A stretch of 64,000 nucleotides of DNA from the NCBI RefSeq assembly GCF_024707125.1, contig NZ_JANQAH010000004.1, positions 1-64,000 of the forward strand, written 5' to 3'. The translations under genes and the position numbers were made by a program. The stretch comes from Devosia sp. Its GTDB lineage: Bacteria > Pseudomonadota > Alphaproteobacteria > Rhizobiales > Devosiaceae. The number at the start of each line of letters is the position of its first letter. The stretch's first letter is position 1. A model generated the notes under the pieces. The model ran no database searches, was not told the DNA's origin, and worked only from the letters and a program-made list of their open reading frames with translations. Positions 45,390-53,629 of the stretch are shown piece after piece.

Positions 45390-45414
45390 GGGGCCGCTAC
45401 TTTAGCGGCCCCTT
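45390..45414. terminator. Bidirectional hairpin between the AztD-like and DUF486 genes
   Basis: GGGGCCGCT-acttt-AGCGGCCCC followed by TT, at the junction of two convergent genes; the DUF486 stop codon lies inside its left arm. Confidence 0.6.
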
Positions 45415-45753
45415 GAAGATGAAGAAGGCGCCGAGTGCGATGAGCGCGAAGCCGATGCCATGGTTCCAGGTGAACTTTTCGCCCAAATAGAAGACGGCAA
45501 AGAGCACGAAGACCGAGAGGGAAATGACCTCCTGAATGGTCTTGAGCTCGGCGCCCGAATAGACGCCATAGCCGATGCGATTGGCGGGGACGGCGAGCCA
45601 GTATTCGAAGAAGGCAATGCCCCAGCTGATGAGCACGACGGTCCAGAGCGTGGCGCTCGGGAACTTGAGATGCCCATACCAGGCAAAGGTCATGAAGACA
45701 TTGGACGCGATCAGCAGGCCGATCGGTGCCAGCGTGGCAAAGTTGAAGCCCAA
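45397..45753 (-). CDS. DUF486/DMT-like small membrane protein
   Basis: A 118-residue protein with four helices; FATLAPIGLLIASNVFMTFAWYGHLK and GYGVYSGAELKTIQE are typical of DUF486 (DMT-like) proteins, about 115-120 residues long. A TTG at 45753 follows GGAGG by five bases, giving the family length; an upstream start would add an unrelated leader. Function unknown. Confidence 0.85.
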   Translation of the reverse strand: MGFNFATLAPIGLLIASNVFMTFAWYGHLKFPSATLWTVVLISWGIAFFEYWLAVPANRIGYGVYSGAELKTIQEVISLSVFVLFAVFYLGEKFTWNHGIGFALIALGAFFIFKGPLK

Positions 45754-45835
45754 GGCTTCCTCCAGCAAGAGCAGATGATTCCGGGGCTCCTCATAGCATT
45801 GCCGCGGCGTGCCAGGCCCCAAGAATTTCGCTTAG

Positions 45836-46276
45836 CTACCAGGCGAAATAGAACATGGATTTGGCGAGAATCACGATCAGCACCATGTGGATGAAGACGC
45901 TGATATGGGTGAGCCGGAACCGCTCGGAGGTCATGCAGCCGGTTGAGGCCGCCCGCATGGCAGTGATGAAGTGGACGAGGACGCTGAGGGCCAGCGTAAT
46001 CTTGATGGCCAGGAGCACCGAGAAGGAATTGTTCCAGTGAAGGCCCGAGGACGAAAACTGCTCGTAGCCTAGGTAGAAGCCGCTGAGGAACAGCGTCCCC
46101 ACGACCCATGGCATGATCTGGCGGGCGCGGCGCACGAGGCTGGTTTCGACCGCCTCCATGGTGGCATGGCCCAGATGAGGGCGCATGCCTTCGAGAATAA
46201 AGACCTCGAAGAACACCACGCCGATAAAGGCGGTGGCGCATAGAAGGTGGATGATGACCGCATAGGGATAGAGCAT
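45836..46276 (-). CDS. CopD-like integral membrane protein
   Basis: A 146-residue, four-helix membrane protein with conserved histidines in helix ends (VIIHLLCATAFIGVVFFEVF and LSVLVHFITAM). The profile fits CopD/PcoD-type small copper-resistance or haem-linked membrane proteins, but the assignment is only moderate. No copper genes are adjacent. Confidence 0.6.
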   Translation of the reverse strand: MLYPYAVIIHLLCATAFIGVVFFEVFILEGMRPHLGHATMEAVETSLVRRARQIMPWVVGTLFLSGFYLGYEQFSSSGLHWNNSFSVLLAIKITLALSVLVHFITAMRAASTGCMTSERFRLTHISVFIHMVLIVILAKSMFYFAW

Positions 46277-46340
46277 GGCCGGCCCCAGATAAGCTGATTA
46301 TCTGAGTAGGGTTTGGCCGGCCACGCCGTCAAGCACGCCC

Positions 46341-46595
46341 CTAGCGCAGATGCTTGGTGGGTTGCTCCAGCGCAAAGATCTCGTCGGAGAGGCTTTCCAC
46401 CTGCTTGCGGATCAACGCCTGCGCGTCATAGAGGCCGCGATTATAGTAATAGGCGCCCATCTTGTCGGCGAAGAACTGCATCAGCATTTCGGCCGGAATG
46501 GCACCGATGGACTGATCCAGCTCCAGGCGAAAATAGTCCTGAATCTCGCCGACAATGGCCTTGGTCTCTTCACGGTCGAACTTGATCGGTTTCAT
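46341..46595 (-). CDS. DUF2164 family protein
   Basis: An 84-residue protein recognised from FDREETKAIVGEIQDYFRLEL, MLMQFFADKMGAYYYNRGLYDAQ and the C-terminal helix. These helical cytosolic proteins have no known activity. It ends beside a CopD-like gene in the same direction. Confidence 0.85.
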   Translation of the reverse strand: MKPIKFDREETKAIVGEIQDYFRLELDQSIGAIPAEMLMQFFADKMGAYYYNRGLYDAQALIRKQVESLSDEIFALEQPTKHLR

Positions 46596-46691
46596 GGAAA
46601 AACTCCTTCAGCACCGGTTCATAGCGCGAGTCGCCAATTGTCGGCACGCGCAAGCTCGGCCAGAATGCCGCAGCTTGAGGAGGACATTTTC

Positions 46692-47345
46692 ATGATCGCC
46701 CGCATTTCGCTGCTTGCCCTGAGCCTTGCTCTTGTTGCCGTGCCCGCCGTGGCCAAGGACAAGGCGAAAACAGCGCCGGCCGCGCCAGTCGCTGTGACCT
46801 GCGATGGCGTTTTCGGGCCGAAGAGTTCGGATACGCTGGTGCGGGAAACCTTTGGCGAGGACAATGTCGAGACGGGCATGGTCTATGGTGTTGAAGGCAT
46901 CGAGTTCATGGCGACGACTGTCTTTCCCAACGAACCCGACCGCGTCATGCAGTTCAGCTGGTGGGACGAGGAAAAGCTCGAATATCTCAGTTCTCTCGAA
47001 TTGGCGCCAAGTCAGGAAACCCCGACCGGCATCAAGATCGGCATGAGCGTCAAGGAAGTGGAGGCCATCAATGGTGAGCCTTTCACCATTGGCGGTTTCT
47101 GGTGGGACTATGGTGGCGGTGCCGTGTTCGAAACGGGGGCGCTGGCCAATCCCGAGGCTGGCTGCGGCTTTTGGTTCCGCTTTGCGCCGACGGACGACTA
47201 TTCTGAGGACGTGGATGTGACGCCCGTCTCCGGCGAAGTGACGGTGCCGTCGTCAGAGCCGCTGCTGGAAACGCTCGATGTGCGCGTGCAATCGATCAAC
47301 TTGGGCTATCCATGGCCTGAGGAACTTCCGCAACCGGACTATTGA
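46692..47345 (+). CDS. Secreted hypothetical protein
   Basis: A 217-residue protein with a signal peptide (MIARISLLALSLALVAVPAVA). The mature chain has a Cys near the N-terminus (TCDGVFGPKSS) and a second Cys in AGCGFWFRF that could form a disulfide, plus KIGMSVKEVEAING. I do not recognise the family; the pattern is that of a small periplasmic protein found in Devosia-like genomes. Confidence 0.6.
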   Translation: MIARISLLALSLALVAVPAVAKDKAKTAPAAPVAVTCDGVFGPKSSDTLVRETFGEDNVETGMVYGVEGIEFMATTVFPNEPDRVMQFSWWDEEKLEYLSSLELAPSQETPTGIKIGMSVKEVEAINGEPFTIGGFWWDYGGGAVFETGALANPEAGCGFWFRFAPTDDYSEDVDVTPVSGEVTVPSSEPLLETLDVRVQSINLGYPWPEELPQPDY

Positions 47346-47357
47346 GGCGGGAACGGC

Positions 47358-47954
47358 ATGCACAACACGATCATCTATCTTATCGGCCACTATGGCGTGG
47401 GCAAGCTCACGGTCGCCAAGCGGATTGCCGCGACGACCGGTGCGCGGCTGTTCGACAATCACCTGGCCAATAACGTCATCTTTTCGCTGATCCGCGAGGA
47501 CGGAAGGACAAAGATCCCTGACGGCGCCTGGGACCTGATCATGACCATCCGACGCCAGGCGCTGACCGCAATGGCCGAGATCGCTTCGGCCGAGGCGAGT
47601 TTCGTGCTCACCAACGCCCTGATGGGGGACGATCCGCTGGATCGTCTGATTTATGACGAAGTGGTAGCGACCGCGGCGCGGCGGGGCAGTGTTTTCGTGC
47701 CGGTATTTCTGTCGGCCTCGGCGGCCGCCCATGCCGTCCGCATCCCTTCGGCCGAGCGCGAAGAGCGGCTGAAAATGACCGATGAGGCGGGCGCCGCCCA
47801 TGTGCGCAAGATGCGGCCGCTATTGGCTGTAGACCATCCTCACCGGATCGATCTTGAAACCACCGACCTGCCGCCGGAGGAAGTCGCACGGCGCATCATC
47901 GCCCATGCAGAGCACTGTGCTCAGCAGATCGCGACCAGCGAGGCGGTCAGCTGA
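47358..47954 (+). CDS. P-loop kinase-like ATPase with an altered Walker A
   Basis: A 198-residue protein of the shikimate/gluconate-kinase-like P-loop fold. The loop reads GHYGVGKLT, so the usual Ser/Thr after GK is Leu with Thr one place later, which may change nucleotide binding. A lid-like ERLKMTDEAGAAHVRKMR helix follows. It lies 12 bases after the secreted protein gene and overlaps a convergent gene by 34 bases. Substrate unknown. Confidence 0.7.
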   Translation: MHNTIIYLIGHYGVGKLTVAKRIAATTGARLFDNHLANNVIFSLIREDGRTKIPDGAWDLIMTIRRQALTAMAEIASAEASFVLTNALMGDDPLDRLIYDEVVATAARRGSVFVPVFLSASAAAHAVRIPSAEREERLKMTDEAGAAHVRKMRPLLAVDHPHRIDLETTDLPPEEVARRIIAHAEHCAQQIATSEAVS

Positions 47955-48400
47955 TCGACCAGAGGATCGAGTTTTGGCCGGTCTGACTGAGCATAGTCGA
48001 GCCGGAGCGCGGCATAGCTCTGGCCATCGCAAAGCGCGATCATGCGCTGGTGCAGCACGCGGCCAGATTTGGTCGCCGACCAGATGGCCCAGGTGGGTGT
48101 GGTTGACTGCGCGGTGAGGCCCCAGCCGGCGCCGGTGTCTTCGGCCAGGCGGGCATGGGCCTCGGATTCAAAATCCGGCTCGGTGACGAAATAGCCGCCC
48201 CAGACCGTCAGGCGCGCAACGCGGCCATCGAAGAGGAACACCTGGCCATCACCATTGGTGCTTTCGCCTTGGCCTTCGAAACCGGGCGGGATGTCGATGC
48301 CATAGGCGTAGCGCGCGTTTTCATAATAGCCCCAGATGGCCTGGGCCATGGCTGGCATGGCGAGGGCAAGGGCGGCGATAGCGGCGAGAACGAAGCGCAT
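47921..48400 (-). CDS. Secreted hypothetical protein
   Basis: A 159-residue protein with signal peptide MRFVLAAIAALALAMPAMA. The mature part (YYENARYAYGIDIPPGFEGQGES, split) looks like the lipoprotein-like periplasmic proteins of Rhizobiales with a beta-sandwich. No motif gives a function. The start at 48400 leaves a normal signal peptide; a longer reading adds a basic leader. Confidence 0.65.
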   Translation of the reverse strand: MRFVLAAIAALALAMPAMAQAIWGYYENARYAYGIDIPPGFEGQGESTNGDGQVFLFDGRVARLTVWGGYFVTEPDFESEAHARLAEDTGAGWGLTAQSTTPTWAIWSATKSGRVLHQRMIALCDGQSYAALRLDYAQSDRPKLDPLVDQLTASLVAIC

Positions 48401-48543
48401 GGCGCGATTCTGACTGCGTCGCGAGCGAGCGGCAAGGGGGCAACGACCCAATCGTTTGCCGCCGCTTCCCCAAAACGCGATTGTCCCTCCGGCGAAGGTC
48501 GGGGTGACATCCGGGGACTAGAAACCGGGCAAGGCGATCGTCG

Positions 48544-49440
48544 CTAAACCACCACGATCCCGGCATGCTTGGCCTTGTTTTCCGGCTCGACATGGATGGT
48601 GATCTGCACGTCCTTCACGGCCTCGCGCAGTTTCGCTTCGATGCAATCGCAGATGGTGTGGGCGGCTTCGACGGTCATGGCGCCGGGAACGACGAGGTGA
48701 AAGTCGATAAAGGTCAGCTTGCCGGCCTGGCGGGTGCGAATGTCGTGGGCCTCGATGGCGCCATCGGCATTCTGCGAGATCACCTCGCGGATGGTTTTCT
48801 GCGTTTCCGGGGGCAGGGCGACGTCCATCAGGCCGCCGACGCTTTCGCGGATCACGGCCCAACCGGACCAGAGGATGTTGAGCGCGACGAGCGCCGCGAG
48901 CACCGAGTCGAGAATGGCAAGGCCGGTGGCGTAGACAAGCGCAAGGCCGACCAGAACGCCAAACGTTGAAACCACGTCGGTCATCAGGTGCTTGGCATCG
49001 GCCTCAAGGGCAGGCGAGCGGACGCGGCGGCTATGGCGCCGCAGGACCACGGCCCAGACCAGATTGATGATGGTTGCGACGACGCTGACGGCAATACCCT
49101 GGACGCCGGCCTCGGGCAGTTCGGGGGCAATGAAGCCGAAATAGGCTTCGCGCAGGATCAGGATGGCGGCGACGATGATCATGACGCCGACAAGCACGGC
49201 CGAGAAATATTCGGCCTTGTGATAGCCATATTGCAGCGCGGCATCGGCAGGGCGCTGCGCCAGCCGCACGGCGATCAGCGCGGCGATGGATGTCACCACA
49301 TTGACGATCGATTCGAGCGCATCGGAATAAAGCGCGATCGAGCCTGTCAGATACCAGGCGAGAAATTTCAGGCCCAGCACGGCAAGGCCTATGCCCAGAC
49401 TGGCCACGGCAATGGCGAGTGTGCGGTCGGTGATGGCCAT
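48544..49440 (-). CDS. Cation diffusion facilitator (CDF) metal efflux protein
   Basis: A 298-residue CDF transporter with six helices: YSDALESIVNVVTSI contains the metal-binding Asp in helix 2 (the usual HxxxD site here begins YSDAL-ES), and ADAKHLMTDVVSTFGV the helix-5 HxxxD. A C-terminal cytosolic domain ends in a His-bearing region. It exports Zn, Fe or Mn by proton antiport. The ATG at 49440 follows GGAG. The N-terminal Asp/Ser site differs from the usual His, so the metal is uncertain. Confidence 0.9.
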   Translation of the reverse strand: MAITDRTLAIAVASLGIGLAVLGLKFLAWYLTGSIALYSDALESIVNVVTSIAALIAVRLAQRPADAALQYGYHKAEYFSAVLVGVMIIVAAILILREAYFGFIAPELPEAGVQGIAVSVVATIINLVWAVVLRRHSRRVRSPALEADAKHLMTDVVSTFGVLVGLALVYATGLAILDSVLAALVALNILWSGWAVIRESVGGLMDVALPPETQKTIREVISQNADGAIEAHDIRTRQAGKLTFIDFHLVVPGAMTVEAAHTICDCIEAKLREAVKDVQITIHVEPENKAKHAGIVVV

Positions 49441-49588
49441 GGGGAGCTCCGCAATGGATTGCCACCCGCCATAGCGGTAATGGTGGAGTCTCGCAAGTCG
49501 TTGTATTTGCGAGTGATTTTCAGAAGCATTTGTATCTAAGCCGCGCCCGGGCAAGCCCTTGATTGCGCAGACTCTTCCGCTGGGCGCC

Positions 49589-50113
49589 TTAAGTCGGCGC
49601 CGCGCCCTTCATGGTCAGTGGCAGGCCGGCGGCGACGAAATAGACGTCGTCGCACACTTCGGCCAGGCGTTGGTGGGCGGAGCCGGCGAGATCGCGAAAT
49701 GTGCGGGTCATGGCATTTTCGGGCTCGATGCCGAGGCCGACCTCGTGGCTGATGAGGATCACCTTGGCCTCGCGGAATTCCATCAGCGTAGCGCAAAGCT
49801 CGCCGACCGCGGTGGCGACGTCTTCGTTGGCCATCAAGAGGTTGGTGATCCAGAGCGACAGGCAATCGACGAGTACGGCATCGTGTTCCTGGCCGGCTTC
49901 GATAAGCGCACGGGAGAGCAGAAGTGGCTCTTCACGGGTGGCAAAACGGCCGGTCCGGCCGGTGCGGTGGCTCTCGACGCGCTCGCGCATGTCGCCGTCC
50001 AGAGCCTTGGTCATGGCCAGATAAAGGGGTCTCTTGCCCGAATGGAGGGCGAGCCGTTCGCCAAAGGCGGTCTTGCCTGAGCGCGCGCCGCCCAGAACCA
50101 GTGCGTGGCGCAT
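49589..50113 (-). CDS. cobU: Adenosylcobinamide kinase / guanylyltransferase
   Basis: A 174-residue CobU/CobP-family enzyme of the cobalamin nucleotide-loop pathway: Walker A GGARSGKT, the guanylylation-site His region ESHRTGRTGRFATREE and ISHEVGLGIEPENAMTR are intact. No other cob genes are in the window and no cobalamin riboswitch is seen upstream, so it stands alone. Confidence 0.93.
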   Translation of the reverse strand: MRHALVLGGARSGKTAFGERLALHSGKRPLYLAMTKALDGDMRERVESHRTGRTGRFATREEPLLLSRALIEAGQEHDAVLVDCLSLWITNLLMANEDVATAVGELCATLMEFREAKVILISHEVGLGIEPENAMTRTFRDLAGSAHQRLAEVCDDVYFVAAGLPLTMKGAAPT

Positions 50114-50378
50114 GGATTTTCATCCTCCGAAAGCCGTCGCTGTGGCGATAAAACCCATCGGCAGGCCAAGGCGTTCCAGCCTCAAGCGCATTTGCGTGAA
50201 CCTGCCATGCGAAACCTGGCCTTGGCTGGTCGATTTTGTCCGATATGCTACTTTCGTCTTAGCTTCTTTCGCATTATGGTCCGCGCCGAAACGACACCTT
50301 AGGGTGTGGCTCTGCGTCGGGTAGGGCAAGGTCCAATCCGGCGATTCCCGTAGCCCATCCCCCTTATGGAGAGACTGC
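50114..50378. other. Divergent intergenic region, cobU to N-acetylglucosamine-type kinase
   Basis: About 265 bases separate the two divergent genes. No RNA element, repeat or clear operator is seen; a B12-box like pattern was sought and not found. It must hold both promoters. Confidence 0.4.
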
Positions 50379-51320
50379 GTGCCCCGATATTATCTTGGCG
50401 TCGACGGCGGTGGCACCAATTGCCGCGTGCGTTTGGCCGACGAGAATCTGGTGACGCTGGCCGAAGTGAAGAACGGCCGTTCCAATCTGCAGATTGATGC
50501 CGGCGATCCCGCCTATAAGGCGATCAGCGACGGCACGCGCGATGTGTTCAAGGCGGCCGGTGTCGATTTCGCCGAAACCGCCAATACCTATGCCTGCTTC
50601 GGCATGGCGGGCGGCCGCATGGACACGGCCCGCGCGGAGTTTGCCGCGCGGCCCTGGCCCTTTGCGGGCGCAAAAGTCTATGACGATATCGACATCGCCC
50701 ATGCCGGCGCGCTGGGTGGCGGCGAGGGTGGCGTTGTCATCATCGGCACCGGTTCGGCGGCCATGTCGATCGTTAATGGTACGCGCTATCAAGCCGGCGG
50801 CTGGGGCTTTCACATCGGCGACCAGATGTCGGGCGCTATCCTTGGTCGGGAACTGGCACGTTACACGGTCGAGGCCGAAGATGGCCTTGCCGAAGGTTCG
50901 CCCCTGACCAAGGCGGTGGCCAATGCGCTCGGCGGCGACAATCAGGGCATCATGACATGGTCGTTTGCGACGGCCATGGACCTGAAGCTCTTGAGCGACG
51001 ATGGATCCGAAGGGTGCGACGACGCGCTGATCGGCCGGGCGCCGGGCGAATATGGCAAGCTGATGCCGCTCTGGTTCGACTATCTCGAGCAGAACGACCC
51101 AGTTGCGCTCAAATTGCTCGACGTGCAGATGGGCTATATCGACACCTATGTGCGCTGGTTCAAAAGCCACGGCGCCGAGGTGATGGCCATTGTCGGCGGT
51201 CTCGGCCAGCGGCTCTTCCCGCGGCTGACCGAGCGCTACGGCAATTTTGTCGCCCTGCCGCAATTCGAACCCCTGCATGGCGCTGTTATTCTCGCCAAGC
51301 AAAACTTCGCCTCAAACTAG
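50379..51320 (+). CDS. N-acetylglucosamine kinase-type sugar kinase (BadF/BadG/BcrA/BcrD family)
   Basis: A 313-residue ATPase of the ASKHA fold. The phosphate-1 motif is LGVDGGGTNCRVRLAD and a second is VIIGTGSAAMSIVNG, with GGWGFHIGDQMSGA. Such enzymes phosphorylate GlcNAc or glucosamine. It begins with a GTG after a GGAGAG ribosome-binding site and is 12 bases before zwf, so the phosphorylated amino sugar may enter the pathway encoded downstream. GlcNAc as substrate is inferred. Confidence 0.85.
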   Translation: MPRYYLGVDGGGTNCRVRLADENLVTLAEVKNGRSNLQIDAGDPAYKAISDGTRDVFKAAGVDFAETANTYACFGMAGGRMDTARAEFAARPWPFAGAKVYDDIDIAHAGALGGGEGGVVIIGTGSAAMSIVNGTRYQAGGWGFHIGDQMSGAILGRELARYTVEAEDGLAEGSPLTKAVANALGGDNQGIMTWSFATAMDLKLLSDDGSEGCDDALIGRAPGEYGKLMPLWFDYLEQNDPVALKLLDVQMGYIDTYVRWFKSHGAEVMAIVGGLGQRLFPRLTERYGNFVALPQFEPLHGAVILAKQNFASN

Positions 51321-51332
51321 GGACTACGCCTC

Positions 51333-52817
51333 GTGTCCAGCCGCATCATTCCTGTTCCCGCTTTCGACTATGTGGTGTTCGGCGCCACCGGCGACCTGAC
51401 CAAGCGTAAGCTCATTCCGGCGCTCTACCACCGTTTCAAGGACGGCCAGTTCGACGAGAACAGCCGCATCATCGGCGCGTCGCGCTCGAAACTCACCGAG
51501 GCCGATTTCCAGAAGACGGCGCGCGAGGCCATCCAGCAGTTCGTCGAGAGGGAATATCAGGACCAGGCGGTGATCGACCGCTTCATCAAGATATTCACCT
51601 ATGTGCCGGTCGATGCCAGCAAGCCTGAGGAATCGGGCGATCTCGGCGCGGCGCTGCGCGATGATCCCGCGATTGTCCGCGCCTTCTATCTTGCCGTGGC
51701 GCCCGATCTCTTCGAGCCCATCGCCGAATATCTCGATGCCAAGAAGCTCTATCGCCGTGATGCCCGCGTCGTGATCGAAAAGCCGCTCGGCCACGATCTC
51801 GAATCGTCCATCGCGATCAATGACGGCGTGTCGAAAATCTTCCAGGAAGATCAGGTCTACCGCATTGACCACTATCTCGGCAAAGAGACGGTGCAGAACC
51901 TCTTGGCGCTGCGCTTTGCCAATACGCTGTTCGAGCCAGTCTGGAACTCGGCCCATATCGACCACGTGCAGCTGACCGTCGCTGAAAGCGTCGGCGCCGG
52001 CACGCGCGGCTACTATGACGAATCCGGCGCTCTGCGCGACATGATCCAGAACCACATGCTGCAGCTCCTGTGCCTTGTGGCCATGGAGCCGCCCGCCAGC
52101 GACGACGCCAATGCGCTGCGCGACGAAAAGCTCAAGGTCCTGCGGGCCCTGCGCCGCATCACCAATGGCGACGTGGCCAAGAACACCGTGCGCGGCCAGT
52201 ATCGCGGCGTGAAGTCGGAAACCGTATCGGTCGCCGGCTATCAGGATGAACTGCCCGAGGACAAGAAGGGCAGCCGCACCGAGACTTTTGTGGCGCTGAA
52301 GGCCGAAATCGAAAACTGGCGCTGGTCCGGCGTGCCGTTCTACCTGCGCACCGGCAAGCGCATGGCCGAGCGCGTCTCGGAAATCTGCATCCAGTTCAAG
52401 CCTATTCCGCACTCGATCTTCGACCATGCCGAAGGCGCGCCGCGGCCCAACAAGCTCATCATCCGCCTGCAGCCCGACGAGGGCGTCAAGCTCATGCTGA
52501 TGAACAAGGATCCGGGTCCGGGCGGCATGCGCCTGCGCGAAGTGGCGCTGAACCTCTCCTTTGCCCAGGCTTTCAACGAACGTACGCCGGAGGCCTATGA
52601 GCGCCTGCTGATGGACGTGGTGCGCGGCAGCCAGACGCTGTTCATGCGTCGCGACGAACTGGAAGCGGCCTGGATGTGGGTCGACCCGATCCGTGAAGCC
52701 TGGGACCGTTCGAGCGAACCGCCGCAGAGCTATACCGCCGGCACCTGGGGCCCAAGCGGCGCCGTGGCCCTGATCGAGCGCGATGGCCGCTCCTGGTATG
52801 AGGGCCCCCTCTCGTGA
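51333..52817 (+). CDS. zwf: Glucose-6-phosphate 1-dehydrogenase
   Basis: A 494-residue enzyme, full length. NAD(P)-binding FGATGDLTKRKLIPAL, the active-site RIDHYLGKETVQN and substrate region are clear. It makes 6-phosphogluconolactone for the Entner-Doudoroff and pentose phosphate routes. It starts with GTG and its TGA overlaps the GTG of pgl (GTGA), coupling the two. Confidence 0.98.
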   Translation: MSSRIIPVPAFDYVVFGATGDLTKRKLIPALYHRFKDGQFDENSRIIGASRSKLTEADFQKTAREAIQQFVEREYQDQAVIDRFIKIFTYVPVDASKPEESGDLGAALRDDPAIVRAFYLAVAPDLFEPIAEYLDAKKLYRRDARVVIEKPLGHDLESSIAINDGVSKIFQEDQVYRIDHYLGKETVQNLLALRFANTLFEPVWNSAHIDHVQLTVAESVGAGTRGYYDESGALRDMIQNHMLQLLCLVAMEPPASDDANALRDEKLKVLRALRRITNGDVAKNTVRGQYRGVKSETVSVAGYQDELPEDKKGSRTETFVALKAEIENWRWSGVPFYLRTGKRMAERVSEICIQFKPIPHSIFDHAEGAPRPNKLIIRLQPDEGVKLMLMNKDPGPGGMRLREVALNLSFAQAFNERTPEAYERLLMDVVRGSQTLFMRRDELEAAWMWVDPIREAWDRSSEPPQSYTAGTWGPSGAVALIERDGRSWYEGPLS

Positions 52818-53509
52818 GCATCGACCGCCGCAGCTTTGCCGACAAGCCGACTCTCGCCAAGGAACTGGCCGAAGCCATTGCCGACCGCATCCGCCATGCC
52901 ATTGCGGAGCGCGGCGAGGCTGCCATTGCGGTAAGCGGCGGTTCGACGCCCGGAAAATTCTTCATGGCGCTCGGCAAGATGCGGGATATCGACTGGACCA
53001 AGGTCATCGTCACCCTCGTCGACGAGCGCTGGGTCGATGAGACCAGCGACCGCTCCAATGCTCTGCTGGTCAACGAGAAGATGCTGCAGGGTCCCGCGGC
53101 CGTGGCGCGTTTCTTCCCGCTCTATTCGGGTGGCGACGAACCCACCGCGGAACAGGTAGCCAAGACCAATGCGCTGGTCTCGACGCTGCCAAAACCCTTT
53201 GCGGCCGTGATCCTCGGCATGGGTAATGACGGGCATACGGCGAGCTTCTTTCCGGGCGGCGACACGCTCGAGGAGGCTCTGACAGCGCAGGGCCCGACCC
53301 TTGCCATTCGCGCCCCAGGCGCGGGCGAGCCACGCATTACCTTTACGCTGCCGCGTCTGATCGAGACCGACGGCCTCTATCTCCACATCGAAGGCGACGA
53401 AAAAGCCGCGGTGCTGGACAAGGCGCTGGGCGATGGTCCCGTCGAGGACATGCCCATTCGCGCCGTGCTGCGCTCGGATGCGCCGCTAGCTGTTTACTGG
53501 TGTCCGTAA
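52814..53509 (+). CDS. pgl: 6-phosphogluconolactonase
   Basis: A 231-residue SOL/DevB-type lactonase with AIAVSGGSTPGKFF, the VTLVDERWV segment and GMGNDGHTASFFPGG. It hydrolyses the zwf product. Its GTG start overlaps the zwf stop. Confidence 0.97.
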   Translation: MSIDRRSFADKPTLAKELAEAIADRIRHAIAERGEAAIAVSGGSTPGKFFMALGKMRDIDWTKVIVTLVDERWVDETSDRSNALLVNEKMLQGPAAVARFFPLYSGGDEPTAEQVAKTNALVSTLPKPFAAVILGMGNDGHTASFFPGGDTLEEALTAQGPTLAIRAPGAGEPRITFTLPRLIETDGLYLHIEGDEKAAVLDKALGDGPVEDMPIRAVLRSDAPLAVYWCP

Positions 53510-53629
53510 AACCCCTGGGGCGGTCCCCAATCGACCGCCCTGGCCGTTGAACGCACCAGTCATCGTTGCAAGGAATACCGCGCCAGCGGCCCCCTTTGGC
53601 GCGCCCTTGCCCTATAGGAGCGTAGAACC

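Noticed and set aside
50114..50378. Cobalamin riboswitch before cobU
   Set aside because: No B12-box or conserved core was found in the 265-base leader.
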